Positions 8,137 to 18,272 of a stretch of 49,643 bases of DNA are shown piece by piece. The notes below the pieces were generated by a model that was not told where the DNA came from, did no database searches, and saw nothing but the letters and a program-made list of their open reading frames with translations. This DNA is from Candidatus Curtissbacteria bacterium RIFCSPLOWO2_02_41_11. Its GTDB lineage: Bacteria; Patescibacteriota; Microgenomatia; Curtissbacterales; GWA2-41-24. Both the position numbers and the translations under genes were made by a program. Location of the stretch: the NCBI GenBank assembly GCA_001775055.1, contig MFBU01000005.1:1-49643 (forward strand). Reading direction: 5' to 3'. Each line of letters opens with the position of its first letter. Position 1 is the first letter of the stretch.

Positions 8137-9630
8137 ATGATTTTTGATTTTTTTAAACCCCAAGTCGAAAAGCCGGAAGAATTAGACCTTAAATTTACGG
8201 CCGAAACACTTAAAAAAAACGCTGTTTCGGGCGTGGTAGTTTTGGCTGTCAGGCGAATTAGCGTCCAGCTAATCCAGACTCTTTCGACGATTATTTTGGC
8301 CAGGATTTTGTTTCCAGAGACCTTCGGAGTTTTTGCGATTATGGTCTTTATTGTCGAATTTTTGGCTAATTTACCAAGTTCTGGTTTTATGGCGGCTATT
8401 ATTCAAAAAAAAGAAAAAATTAAACAAGCCGATCTTTCGACAATTTTTTGGACTGTGCTTTTGGTCTCCGTGTTATTTTTCTTAATGCTTTGGATGATTG
8501 CTCCGCAAGTTGCCAATTTTTATAAGCTCAAGGTCGAAAATGGCCTTACTTTGACAAGACTAATGGCCCTGGCTATTTTTTTGATTAATATTAGGATGAT
8601 CTCCCTGGCTATTTTGGAGCGACAAATTAGGTACTTGCGTCTAAGTATTATCGAGGGTGGTGAGCTTTTGATCATTCAAACACTTGCGGTTTTGATGGCC
8701 ATAAAGGGTTTTCAGATTGAAAGTTTAGTCGTAAGTTATCTAGTCGGTAAGTCTTTGGGTACTTTGGCTTTTTATATTTTGAGTCCTTTTAAGCTGGCTT
8801 TGGGTTTTGCCAAGGATAGCCTTGCCAAATTTTTAGGCTTTGCCCTCAATTACCAGGTTTACTCACTAGCCTATGCCGTTTCTGGTTCGATCGCACCTCT
8901 TTATGTTGGTTATATTGTTGGGCCGGCCGGTACCGGTTATTTAACCTGGGCTGGTGGCATTGGACTTTTACCTTGGGCTTTTTCCGAGCTTATCGCCAAA
9001 GTCTCCTTTCCGGTTTTTTCCAGAATCCAAAATGATAAGAGGCGACTTTCTTCTTCGGTTAATTACTCGCTTAATTTGATTTTAATGGGTGTTTTGCCAC
9101 TGACGGTTATTTTGCTCTTTTTTGCCGAGCCAATTACCAATGTTGTTTTTACTTACAAGTGGCTACCGGCGGTTTGGGCCTTAAGGTTCTTTGTTCTCTT
9201 GAGTGCCACTGTGGCTGTATCATCGGTGGCCGCAAGTTTATTAATAGCTTGCGGTGAAGTTAGGTTTGTGCGGAATGTTTCCATAGCCGCAGCTTTCTGT
9301 TTTTGGATATTAGCTTTCACCTTAATTCCTAAAATCGGCTTTACCGGACACCCCCTGGCTTGGTTTTTGGGTTCAGCTATTCAGTTTTTGATGATTATTA
9401 AGGTAAGACAAATAGTCAAAATTGACTATTTTAGGACAATATTGATTTATTTATTTTTTGCGGTCGTTTCAACACTGCCATTTTGGTATGTAGTTAAAAT
9501 CTTTGGAAATGCTTTTGAGCTGGTGGCAGTTTTAATTGCTATAGTAGTAGTTTATCTGATTCTTGTTTTTCTTTTTAGAAAAAACTATGTTCTTTTTTAT
9601 CTTGGGCAATTAAAAGTATTTCTAAAATAG
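8137..9630 (+). CDS. Polysaccharide flippase / MOP superfamily (Wzx-like)
   Basis: 497 aa, about 12-14 TM; RRISVQLIQTLSTIILARILFPETFGVFAIMVFIVEFLANLPSSGFMAAIIQ is typical of the family. Confidence 0.85.
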   Translation: MIFDFFKPQVEKPEELDLKFTAETLKKNAVSGVVVLAVRRISVQLIQTLSTIILARILFPETFGVFAIMVFIVEFLANLPSSGFMAAIIQKKEKIKQADLSTIFWTVLLVSVLFFLMLWMIAPQVANFYKLKVENGLTLTRLMALAIFLINIRMISLAILERQIRYLRLSIIEGGELLIIQTLAVLMAIKGFQIESLVVSYLVGKSLGTLAFYILSPFKLALGFAKDSLAKFLGFALNYQVYSLAYAVSGSIAPLYVGYIVGPAGTGYLTWAGGIGLLPWAFSELIAKVSFPVFSRIQNDKRRLSSSVNYSLNLILMGVLPLTVILLFFAEPITNVVFTYKWLPAVWALRFFVLLSATVAVSSVAASLLIACGEVRFVRNVSIAAAFCFWILAFTLIPKIGFTGHPLAWFLGSAIQFLMIIKVRQIVKIDYFRTILIYLFFAVVSTLPFWYVVKIFGNAFELVAVLIAIVVVYLILVFLFRKNYVLFYLGQLKVFLK

Positions 9631-9727
9631 GTAATAACGTTATTTACTAAAAAAGAATTAAATAATTAATGCTGGCAGTCGCAGATTTTTGGGAGCTAGA
9701 GATGATATTATTGCGACAGTCCAAAAA

Positions 9728-10747
9728 ATGGTCAAAAAGCCTTTGAAAATAGCAGTACTGGGGTGTGGGTATTGGGGGCCAAACCTGGTCCGCAACTTTT
9801 CTAAAGATAAAAATTCAGAGGTGGTCATGGTTGTGGACAAAGATTACAGTCGCCTTAAATATATTAGAAAGCTCTATCCGAAAATTATAGTTTCGCAAAA
9901 TATTTCAGATTGTTTTATTAAAAATGCTTGCGATGCAGTAGTTGTAAGCTTGCCTGTCTCGATGCATTATGCTGTTGTTGAGAAGGCTCTCAAGGATAAT
10001 AAACATGTATTTTGCGAAAAGCCTCTGGCAGAATCAGTGTCCCAAACCGAAAAGCTTTTCAAACTAGCTGGAGAAAGAAAGCGGGTACTGTTTGTGGATT
10101 ATACTTACATTTATTCGAATGAAATTAGGTATTTGAAAAAAATATGTAAAAAATTGGGAGATGGTATTTATACCATAGATATGAGACGTCTTTCTTTTGG
10201 GATTTTCCAAAAAGATATTGATGTAATATTAGATTTGGCACCACATGACATCTCAATACTTATTTATTTACTTGGCGAACCCGAAAAAGTATTAACTGTA
10301 GGACATGCTCACATCAATAGGAAAATTGTTGATGATGCGCATTTGGTTTTCGTCTACAAAAGAGGATTACTAGCTCATATCCATGTTTCATGGCTTTTTC
10401 CCAAAAAGGTTCGGGATATTACGATAGTTGCTAAAAATAAAATGATTGTTTATGACGATACGAAAACTAAAGATAAGATTGAGATTGTAAAAAAGGGTGT
10501 TAGTTTGCAGAACTTACCTAAGCCCCCTTACTATGCAACATATAGAGATTTTGCTTACAGGTATCGGGTAGGTAAAGGATTCATACCGAAAATTGCAAAG
10601 ACAGAGCCGTTAGAAATTGCTTGTAGAGAGTTTTTAAAAAAGGTTCTTCAAGATCAGTCAAATGATGCAAATTTAAGTTTGAAAGTGGCAAGGATACTTG
10701 AGACATCTAAAGATAGTTTAAGGGGGCAGTCTTTTATCCATGTTTAA
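9728..10747 (+). CDS. Gfo/Idh/MocA family oxidoreductase
   Basis: KIAVLGCGYWGPNLVRNF Rossmann motif; FCEKPLAESVSQTEKL motif. Confidence 0.88.
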   Translation: MVKKPLKIAVLGCGYWGPNLVRNFSKDKNSEVVMVVDKDYSRLKYIRKLYPKIIVSQNISDCFIKNACDAVVVSLPVSMHYAVVEKALKDNKHVFCEKPLAESVSQTEKLFKLAGERKRVLFVDYTYIYSNEIRYLKKICKKLGDGIYTIDMRRLSFGIFQKDIDVILDLAPHDISILIYLLGEPEKVLTVGHAHINRKIVDDAHLVFVYKRGLLAHIHVSWLFPKKVRDITIVAKNKMIVYDDTKTKDKIEIVKKGVSLQNLPKPPYYATYRDFAYRYRVGKGFIPKIAKTEPLEIACREFLKKVLQDQSNDANLSLKVARILETSKDSLRGQSFIHV

Positions 10748-11786
10748 GACTATAAGAATTCTTGTCTTAGGGGCAGGTGGTTCACCAGCAACAAATTTTA
10801 TCAGATCACTTCGCGAAAGCCATCATAAATTTTATATTGTAGGAACCGATGCCAATAAGTACTATTTTTGGCGAAGTGAGGCAGATAAAACTTATTTAAT
10901 TCCAGATGCCAAAAAGAGAGGTTATATTGACGCGATTAATAGAATAGTTTCGACAGAAAAGATTCAACTTATCTATGCGGCAAATGATCAAGAAATAGCT
11001 AGAATTTCAAGGGACCGGCAAAAATTAAAGACAAAAGTATTTCTTCCCTCTAAAAAAACTGTATCCATCTGTCAGGACAAATATCTTTCATATCTACTCT
11101 GGGAAAAATCTGGTCTTTGCGTCCCTAAAACTTTTTTGCTAAAGACCTCTATAGACATCAAGAAAGCCTTCGTTGAACTTGGGAACAAAATTTGGCTTAG
11201 ACAGACAAAAGGCGCATTTGGCAAGGGGTCGATTATTGCGGATAATTTTCAAATCGCTAAGGCTTGGGTTGAGTTTAAACAAGGTTGGGGATATTTTACC
11301 GCTGCCAGCTACCTTTCACCAAATTCAATCACTTGGCAGTCGATTTACAGGAATGGCAGGCTGATTTGTGCTCAAGGCCGACGACGGATACTTTGGGAGA
11401 TTGAAGGTAGATCGCCTTCCGGCATAAGCGGAATCACTGGAGTCGGTAAAATTGAAACAAGTAAAATAGTTGATGAAATTGCTCAAAAGTCGATTTTGGC
11501 AATTGATAAAAGACCTCACGGGATATACTCCGTTGATATGACTTTTGATAAAGAAGGAATACCAAACCCAACGGAGATAAATATCGGTAGATTTTTTACA
11601 ACATCATATTTTTTAACCAAAGCCGGACTAAACATGCCAGAAATATTTGTTAAAACAGCGCTAGGTATGCCGACAGAAAGTGGGCTTATCAATCCAATAA
11701 GGAAAGAATACTACTGGATTAGAGGTGTTGATTTTTTACCAAAACTTATAGCAGGTGCCCAGATTAAAAAATATGACAAACAGTGA
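10740..11786 (+). CDS. ATP-grasp protein (CarB-like)
   Basis: RILVLGAGGSPATNFIRSLRE N-terminus, ATP-grasp core (WLRQTKGAFGKGS; YSVDMTFDKEGIPNPTEINIGRF). Confidence 0.82.
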   Translation: MFKTIRILVLGAGGSPATNFIRSLRESHHKFYIVGTDANKYYFWRSEADKTYLIPDAKKRGYIDAINRIVSTEKIQLIYAANDQEIARISRDRQKLKTKVFLPSKKTVSICQDKYLSYLLWEKSGLCVPKTFLLKTSIDIKKAFVELGNKIWLRQTKGAFGKGSIIADNFQIAKAWVEFKQGWGYFTAASYLSPNSITWQSIYRNGRLICAQGRRRILWEIEGRSPSGISGITGVGKIETSKIVDEIAQKSILAIDKRPHGIYSVDMTFDKEGIPNPTEINIGRFFTTSYFLTKAGLNMPEIFVKTALGMPTESGLINPIRKEYYWIRGVDFLPKLIAGAQIKKYDKQ

Positions 11787-12483
11787 AGAAATCAAAAGAT
11801 TGGAAAAAATTGCCGAACATTTTTCAATGCTCAAAGGAGTTAATGGCAAGTTGGAAAAATATCGAATCAAAACTGTTATGGAAAATGCCATAGGCAGAAC
11901 GATTTTGGATGTGGGTTGTGCAGATGGGGTAATGGCCAAGTCTCTCTCCGGAAAGTTTAGTGTAACAGGTATTGATGGTTCAGTTAGGTTAATTAAAAGA
12001 GCAAAAAAAATAGCCCCGAAGGCAAAGTTTATTTGTACTTTATTTGAAGATTTTGAAACACCGGTAAAGTTCGATAATGTTGTTTTATCTTTTATTTTAG
12101 AGCATGTAGAAAAACCGCAGGAATTATTGGGACTTTCCAAAACATGGGTTAAAAAAGATGGCCGAATAATTATCCTTGTGCCAAATGCTAATTCACTTCA
12201 CCGAATGATAGGAAAAGCCATAGGGATTATTGATAATTTGGCTGAATTGGGCACAACAGATATTACCCAAGGACATCGGCGCATCTATGATTTAGTAAGT
12301 CTTAAGAAGGAGATTGAAAAAGTAAATTTGAAGATTGTTAAAACCGGCGGATATTTTATAAAGCCTCTATCCGAAGCCCAAATGATTAGTTGGAGCGATG
12401 ATTTACTTAATGCGTTTTATGAAGTATCACGATCTATGCCTGCTAAATATTGCGCTGAAATTTATGCCATATGCAGAAAATAA
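11773..12483 (+). CDS. Class I SAM-dependent methyltransferase
   Basis: ILDVGCADGVMAKSLSG; VVLSFILEHVEKPQELL. Confidence 0.85.
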   Translation: MTNSEEIKRLEKIAEHFSMLKGVNGKLEKYRIKTVMENAIGRTILDVGCADGVMAKSLSGKFSVTGIDGSVRLIKRAKKIAPKAKFICTLFEDFETPVKFDNVVLSFILEHVEKPQELLGLSKTWVKKDGRIIILVPNANSLHRMIGKAIGIIDNLAELGTTDITQGHRRIYDLVSLKKEIEKVNLKIVKTGGYFIKPLSEAQMISWSDDLLNAFYEVSRSMPAKYCAEIYAICRK

Positions 12484-13073
12484 TCTATTTTGACCTCGAT
12501 GGAACAATTCTTAACGTTTGGAAGCGATTTTGGCAGGTACATACTATTCTCGCAATAAAATCTAACCTCAAGCCTATACCTTTTTTGAAATATCGGAGAC
12601 TGAAGCGTCAGGGTCTTGATGAGTACTTTTACTTTAAAGGAATATTTTCCAAAGAAAAATATTTGAGACTGAAAAGGAATTTATTGGAAGAGTCAAAATT
12701 TCTTGCGCTTGATAGTCCTCATAGTCAGATTGTTGAGGTCCTGGAAAATATTTCTAAGAGGAAGGAAATTGGAATCTTAACACACAGACACAGTAGGAAA
12801 AATCTTTTGTCTCAGCTTAAAAATTGTGGAATTATTGATTATTTTGGTCAGGTTATAAATATCAGTCCTGAGAAAAAAGACAAGGTGAGTTATTTAAAAC
12901 AGAGAGCTACTATCTATCTTGGGGATACATTAGAAGATATCAGGATTGCAAAGAAGGCGAATGTGACAGCCGTTAGTTGTGGTTGGGGCTTTGCTCATCC
13001 ACTTATTCTTTCTAAGGCAAGACCTGATTACTTGGTAAGATACCCGAAGGGACTTCTAAAAATAATTGGCTAA
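12471..13073 (+). CDS. HAD-superfamily hydrolase
   Basis: IIYFDLDGTILNVW; GILTHRHSRKN; YLGDTLEDIRIAKKA. Confidence 0.85.
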   Translation: MQKIIYFDLDGTILNVWKRFWQVHTILAIKSNLKPIPFLKYRRLKRQGLDEYFYFKGIFSKEKYLRLKRNLLEESKFLALDSPHSQIVEVLENISKRKEIGILTHRHSRKNLLSQLKNCGIIDYFGQVINISPEKKDKVSYLKQRATIYLGDTLEDIRIAKKANVTAVSCGWGFAHPLILSKARPDYLVRYPKGLLKIIG

Positions 13074-14491
13074 AAGAAGTCCCCTAAATTATAGATTTTA
13101 AGATATTTGCCTCTCTTTTGGTTAAGTTCTTCTTGTAGGGTAAGCATTTGTATGAGAGTTGCTTTTCGTACTTGTGCATGTTCAAGGAAAAATTGAGCAT
13201 TTGCTTTTGCATTGTCATCAAAAGTTTTAATCGGTTCCAAATCTGACTCTATTCTCCTTAAAAGTTCTGTATCTTTAAATGATGCATAAGCTTGATTGTC
13301 CACTACAAGATAGTGATAGCCGTTATCAAATAATTTTCTGAGCGAATTTAAATCGTTATTTGGGAACTCTACTATATCAAAGTTGGGAAGATAAAATTTT
13401 GTAACTGGAAGCTGAGTTGTAATTATTTTTTGGGATTTCGGTTGAGTGAAGGATAAATTAAGATTTTTTTGCCCTGAGTGTAAATTAATATTTTTTAAGA
13501 TACTTATGGTAGCCGGCGAAATAATCAAAAGAATGATGATAACTTTCAGAAAAATTTCTTTAAAAATCTTTTTTTCCAGTACATAATTGAGTGCCAGCGC
13601 CGCTAATATTGAAACCGGGATGGGTAAGAAGCTTATCAGTCTGGGAGCTTTTTGAATATTGAAAAATAAGGGTATGGTAAAAAGTAGAATCCAAAATAGC
13701 AGAAAAACTGTATTTTTTGATCGTTTAAAGAAAAGGCTTGCTGTTGCAAGAATGATGATTGGCCAAGAAAGATAAGTGATAATTACGTATGGATAAAATG
13801 AAAGATCAGTTAATCCAATAGTTGCTCCGTCATTTGCAAGGGTAAGTAATTGGAAGAAGTAGCTTGGAAATGAATGTGAGATTAGATGCGGAATTTCCCA
13901 AAGAAAAAGTGTTGCTATAAAAGAAATAAGCCAAATTACCAATGTTTTAAGATTATTTCGAAATAAAAAAATGAATAAGAATGGCATAAATATTAATTTT
14001 AGGTTCGAAGTATAAGCAAGACCGGCGATAAACCCAGAAAGTAGAGACATTTTGGGTGATTTAAATAAGTTACTTAATAAGATAGCCAAGGTAAGGAAAA
14101 AAAGAGCAGTAGTGTCACTAAGGGTAAGCCGGCTGAAAATTATATGGAGAGGTATGAGGGCGAAAAGTAAGGAGGCCAATATTGCAATTTTTCTAGAAAA
14201 GAGCTGCTTTGTCAAAAAAAATATCACTGGAATAGTAACGGCTCCCATAAAAGCGGATACTAACTGGCCTGCGTAGTCTGTTTCCCCAAAAAGCTTTTGA
14301 GAAACTGCCACTAAGGCAGAATATGTAGGTTTTGCTAAAGAAAGAGGTTGTCCGCCTGTGCCCCTTAAATATTTTGCCTCGTTAAGATAATTTGCCTCAT
14401 CCCAAAAAATCAAACCGACACCTTGAATATTGGATAATCTTAATGTTAATGCAAGAACAGAAATGGTTAGGATAAATAAATACTGCTTCAA
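13070..14491 (-). CDS. GT-C / ArnT-PMT-like glycosyltransferase (GT39-type)
   Basis: FWDEANYLNEAKYLRG loop motif, many TM helices. Confidence 0.8.
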   Translation of the reverse strand: MKQYLFILTISVLALTLRLSNIQGVGLIFWDEANYLNEAKYLRGTGGQPLSLAKPTYSALVAVSQKLFGETDYAGQLVSAFMGAVTIPVIFFLTKQLFSRKIAILASLLFALIPLHIIFSRLTLSDTTALFFLTLAILLSNLFKSPKMSLLSGFIAGLAYTSNLKLIFMPFLFIFLFRNNLKTLVIWLISFIATLFLWEIPHLISHSFPSYFFQLLTLANDGATIGLTDLSFYPYVIITYLSWPIIILATASLFFKRSKNTVFLLFWILLFTIPLFFNIQKAPRLISFLPIPVSILAALALNYVLEKKIFKEIFLKVIIILLIISPATISILKNINLHSGQKNLNLSFTQPKSQKIITTQLPVTKFYLPNFDIVEFPNNDLNSLRKLFDNGYHYLVVDNQAYASFKDTELLRRIESDLEPIKTFDDNAKANAQFFLEHAQVRKATLIQMLTLQEELNQKRGKYLKIYNLGDFF

Positions 14492-14530
14492 AATTATGTT
14501 AGAATTTTACCAGAAATGTCGGCTTTATCT

Positions 14531-15310
14531 ATGCTTTCAGTCGTTGTCATTACCAAAAACGAAGAAAAACAAATTGCCAAATGTCTTGAAACCTGTAGAT
14601 TTGCAGATGAAATAATAGTTGTCGATGATTTTTCTACGGACAAAACTTGCCAGATTGCCAGAAAGTGCAATGCTAAGGTCTACTTGCGCAGACTTGATTC
14701 AATAGCCAAACAAGCTGACTTTGGATATAGCAAAGCAAAAGGTGAGTGGATTTTAGCAATTGCCGCTGATGAGAGAATTTCATTTAAGTTATCCCAAGAA
14801 ATATTGCGAGCAATAAAGTCAAAGGAATATGATGGTTACAATTTTTATTTTCAAAGTTTCTTATTTGGTAAAGCTCTAGGGTCCACACAGACAGATGGAC
14901 AAGTAAGATTATTTAAGAAAAACAAGGGTTACATAACCAAAGAGAGAATCCATGAAAAAATTAGGGTTAAAAGAGGAAAAATCGGCCAATTAAAAAATCC
15001 AATTCTACATTATTCTTATCCCTCGGTTTTTGGAGTTGTTGAGAAATTTAATAGATATACAAATCCAGAATCATACTTAGCATACAAAAGAGGGGAGAGA
15101 ACTAATTTATTTAAAATTAGTGTTGCAGTTCCCAGAGTTTTCTTCTGGCGATACTTGGTTGCAGGAGAATGGAGGGATGGTAAGCGCGGTTTTATCCTAT
15201 CTTTTCTATTTGGTATTTATCATCTTTTATGGCAGTTGAAACTTTGGGAGATTCAAAATAAGAAAGGCAAGCATAAATTTCATTCAGTTCACTATATTCC
15301 CAAAGCATAA
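14531..15310 (+). CDS. Family 2 glycosyltransferase (WaaE/KdtX-like)
   Basis: LSVVVITKNEEKQIAKCLETCRFADEIIVVDDFSTDKT. Confidence 0.88.
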   Translation: MLSVVVITKNEEKQIAKCLETCRFADEIIVVDDFSTDKTCQIARKCNAKVYLRRLDSIAKQADFGYSKAKGEWILAIAADERISFKLSQEILRAIKSKEYDGYNFYFQSFLFGKALGSTQTDGQVRLFKKNKGYITKERIHEKIRVKRGKIGQLKNPILHYSYPSVFGVVEKFNRYTNPESYLAYKRGERTNLFKISVAVPRVFFWRYLVAGEWRDGKRGFILSFLFGIYHLLWQLKLWEIQNKKGKHKFHSVHYIPKA

Positions 15311-15365
15311 TTTACCAATTGTCCAATGATAAATTTTAGTGTTAGTATGGTTCTAAGATTTTTTG

Positions 15366-18272
15366 ATGAGGAAATATCTCTTTCTTCTGACTCGTTTAGT
15401 TTTTGAATTAATAACCCACGCTGCTTCTGCTGCCGTAATATTCTTCGCATTTTTACCACTTGCCAAATGGTATTTAAGTCATAGGCCAATTTTAGGAGTA
15501 GATTTCTATAATATGGTTTCAAACGCGGCATATTATTCTCGTCATTTGGACTTTCGTTTTCTTGGCTTCAGACCGATTAACTGGTCGGGCTTCCCATACC
15601 TGTCAGATTATCCCTCGCTCCATTTTTACCTTATTCAGCCACTTTTACATTATTTTGGAGCTCAAAAGGCCAGCCTTTTATACACGATGGGAGCGATGTA
15701 TTTTTTAGCTTTGAGTTCTTACTTTTTATTCTGGACAATTTCGCGAAATGTAGTTTTATCGTCAATTTTGGCAATTTTGGGTCTTTATTCTATCGGGACA
15801 TGGGGGCCGGTAGTTTGGGGAGGTAATCTTCAGTACTTTGCAACCATGCCGTTTTTACCTCTTTCGATGGTTTTTTTAGTTTTATACTTGCAAAGTAAGA
15901 GTCGCAAGAACCTTTTAGTGGCAATAGGAATACTGGGAATTTCTGCATTGGGACACCCGCAGGTGATGGTTACATATGCTATTCCATTTACAATTTTACT
16001 CTTAGTTTTTGGTTATTATTCAAAAATAAAAGTAACTTTAAGCAGAAGATTGGCAGATGTCGGAATTTTCCTCACAGGTGTTATTTTAATTTCCTATCTC
16101 CAACTACAGACATCTTTAGGTCTAATATTTTTGTTTCCCCTCCATTTATTAAACTTCATAACAAATACATTATCTGCGTTTTTAGGGACAAAATCAGACT
16201 ATGGATATGCGGTTCCCTCGAATATATCATCAGAGGTAGCCAAAGCAATTGCTGCTTACAATCGGGCAGAATTTTGGCGATTTAAGCTGGAAGTTAACGG
16301 AGAGTTTTTTGTATTTGCCGCTTTTGCAGCCGTGTTTTTAGTGGTCGGAATTGTTTTGGCTAGAAACCGTAAGAGGTCCCTTGGGGTTTTGCCTTTTATT
16401 TTGTTTTTAGCATTTTTGTTCGGATACAATTTTGCACTGTCTAGGGGTTTTTCATTATTTCATGGCGGTTGGTACCGGGTATTTTGGCCCATGCCGATAG
16501 CCTTCGGAGCTTTGATATCTTTTAGTTATCAGTCGTTTTGGTTTTCTTTTTTAGAACGAGTAAAATTTCTTAATAATTTTACGGGTAAAACTTTATTAAT
16601 AATTATATTTTCTGCTGTGATCGCTTTTGGGGGATATAATTTTTGGTCCAAATCGACACCACAAGACTTTATAGATAAACTTGACGTTACTGGTATCAGA
16701 GAAAAATCTGGAGTATTTCCCGAAGGTTTAAATAAACCAATGGATAAATCTGAATTTTCTGCTTTATCCAAAAAGTTGGTACCAACCTGGTTACCTGCAA
16801 ACGAGAATCAATACCGACTATACAGTGCAGATCAAAAAGTAAATATTTGGTGGCCAACTTTCTATGAAATGCCACTTTTTAGGGGTTATATAGATGCTCC
16901 AATTGGTACGGATAGAGCTGGTGGTTATTACTGGACTGATCTTGCTTTAAGTGCGACTTCAGGCAGAGATTCACTTGTGGAAGATTATAAGTCTCCAGTA
17001 GAAATGGCAAAAAATAATGCTTTGTTTTTAATCGATTGGTATTCAGTTGGATATTATGAAGGGGGTCATGAGGGTAGTGATTCTTATACTCCACCTGCAA
17101 GTTATTTATTAAAAGATAGTGCTTTTGAGAAACAGGAAGAAATTCCGATACCAGGTTATAGCCAAGTTTATCAAACAGAAGCAGAAGGCGGAAAAATAAA
17201 ATGGCATGATGAAATTTCGCATTCTCTTAAATATTTTAAATTTAAAGAAGGTTTAGCTTCACCGATCGCCTCCGCTTCTAATTCTACAACCATAGGATTT
17301 GTCGGAACTTTTAACAATTATGAAACATTCTTAAGAGTTTTAGGGATGACTAATACAAACTCCAAGCAAGTTATACCTCTTTGGCTTTCGGAGTCTCTTA
17401 AAGACATGCCTAATCTTGGCAAATTGAATCTTGATGGTTTAGTTCTTTATGGATACTTAAATGGTGATAATAAATCCGGTCTTAAAAAGATAGAGAATTA
17501 TGTTAAAAATGGTGGCAAGTTGATTATTGAGACTGGAAGTGATGTTTACCAGACAAACCAAAAAAAGTTACCAGAGTTTTTCCCAATTGAGGGAACTAAG
17601 AGACAGGAAATCGGTTCGAGTTGGGAGCTTGGGGATTTTGGACCACCCGTTTTAGATGACAAACCATGGCTATTTTCCTTGCCTGTAGGATTAAAAAGTG
17701 GTTCTGAGGTGATATTAAAGGTTGGGGAAACTCCCTTGGTTGTTAGCGGATCGTTTGGCAATGGAAAAGTTATCTGGAGTGGTACCAATTTCTTTTTCCA
17801 TGCCAATGTTTATAAAAATCTCAAAGAAGGTGAATTTTTAAAAGGTTTAATCTCAAAAATTGTTTTACTTGAGACTAAGTCCCAACCCCAATTTCGTGCA
17901 GATTTTATCTCCAATAGGAAGATCAAAATCGAGACAAAAGAGGCAAAAGCTGTTCTTCTTCGTCAACAGATTCACCCTGGTTGGCAAGCAAAAGTTAACG
18001 GCGTAAGACAGCAAATTTACAAAACAGGCCCGACTTATCCTGGTTTTATGTATGTTTTTATCCCATCAAAATTGATAAATGAAAAGGTTGAAGTAGAGTT
18101 TTTATATAAGGGTGAATACTGGACTTTATTCTATACAGTGATGACAGTTGTTATCTTGATGTTTATCATAGATTATCTTTTAGGCGTCAGATTAGGTAAT
18201 TTTGTTGCAAAAAGTTTTAGAGGAAGAATTGGCTTAAGAGTTAGTAATTGGTGGGAAAAAGAAGATGAGTGA
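15366..18272 (+). CDS. Giant GT-C-like membrane protein with extracellular domains, paralog A
   Basis: TM-rich N-terminal half, conserved RGYIDAPIG, VKNGGKLIIETGSDVYQ, HPGWQAKVNG...KTGPTYPGFMYV. Confidence 0.72.
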   Translation: MRKYLFLLTRLVFELITHAASAAVIFFAFLPLAKWYLSHRPILGVDFYNMVSNAAYYSRHLDFRFLGFRPINWSGFPYLSDYPSLHFYLIQPLLHYFGAQKASLLYTMGAMYFLALSSYFLFWTISRNVVLSSILAILGLYSIGTWGPVVWGGNLQYFATMPFLPLSMVFLVLYLQSKSRKNLLVAIGILGISALGHPQVMVTYAIPFTILLLVFGYYSKIKVTLSRRLADVGIFLTGVILISYLQLQTSLGLIFLFPLHLLNFITNTLSAFLGTKSDYGYAVPSNISSEVAKAIAAYNRAEFWRFKLEVNGEFFVFAAFAAVFLVVGIVLARNRKRSLGVLPFILFLAFLFGYNFALSRGFSLFHGGWYRVFWPMPIAFGALISFSYQSFWFSFLERVKFLNNFTGKTLLIIIFSAVIAFGGYNFWSKSTPQDFIDKLDVTGIREKSGVFPEGLNKPMDKSEFSALSKKLVPTWLPANENQYRLYSADQKVNIWWPTFYEMPLFRGYIDAPIGTDRAGGYYWTDLALSATSGRDSLVEDYKSPVEMAKNNALFLIDWYSVGYYEGGHEGSDSYTPPASYLLKDSAFEKQEEIPIPGYSQVYQTEAEGGKIKWHDEISHSLKYFKFKEGLASPIASASNSTTIGFVGTFNNYETFLRVLGMTNTNSKQVIPLWLSESLKDMPNLGKLNLDGLVLYGYLNGDNKSGLKKIENYVKNGGKLIIETGSDVYQTNQKKLPEFFPIEGTKRQEIGSSWELGDFGPPVLDDKPWLFSLPVGLKSGSEVILKVGETPLVVSGSFGNGKVIWSGTNFFFHANVYKNLKEGEFLKGLISKIVLLETKSQPQFRADFISNRKIKIETKEAKAVLLRQQIHPGWQAKVNGVRQQIYKTGPTYPGFMYVFIPSKLINEKVEVEFLYKGEYWTLFYTVMTVVILMFIIDYLLGVRLGNFVAKSFRGRIGLRVSNWWEKEDE

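Noticed and set aside
13070-13073. Convergent genes with overlapping stop codons (also 21943-21952)
   Set aside because: Tight 3' overlaps are common in compact genomes; not remarkable alone.
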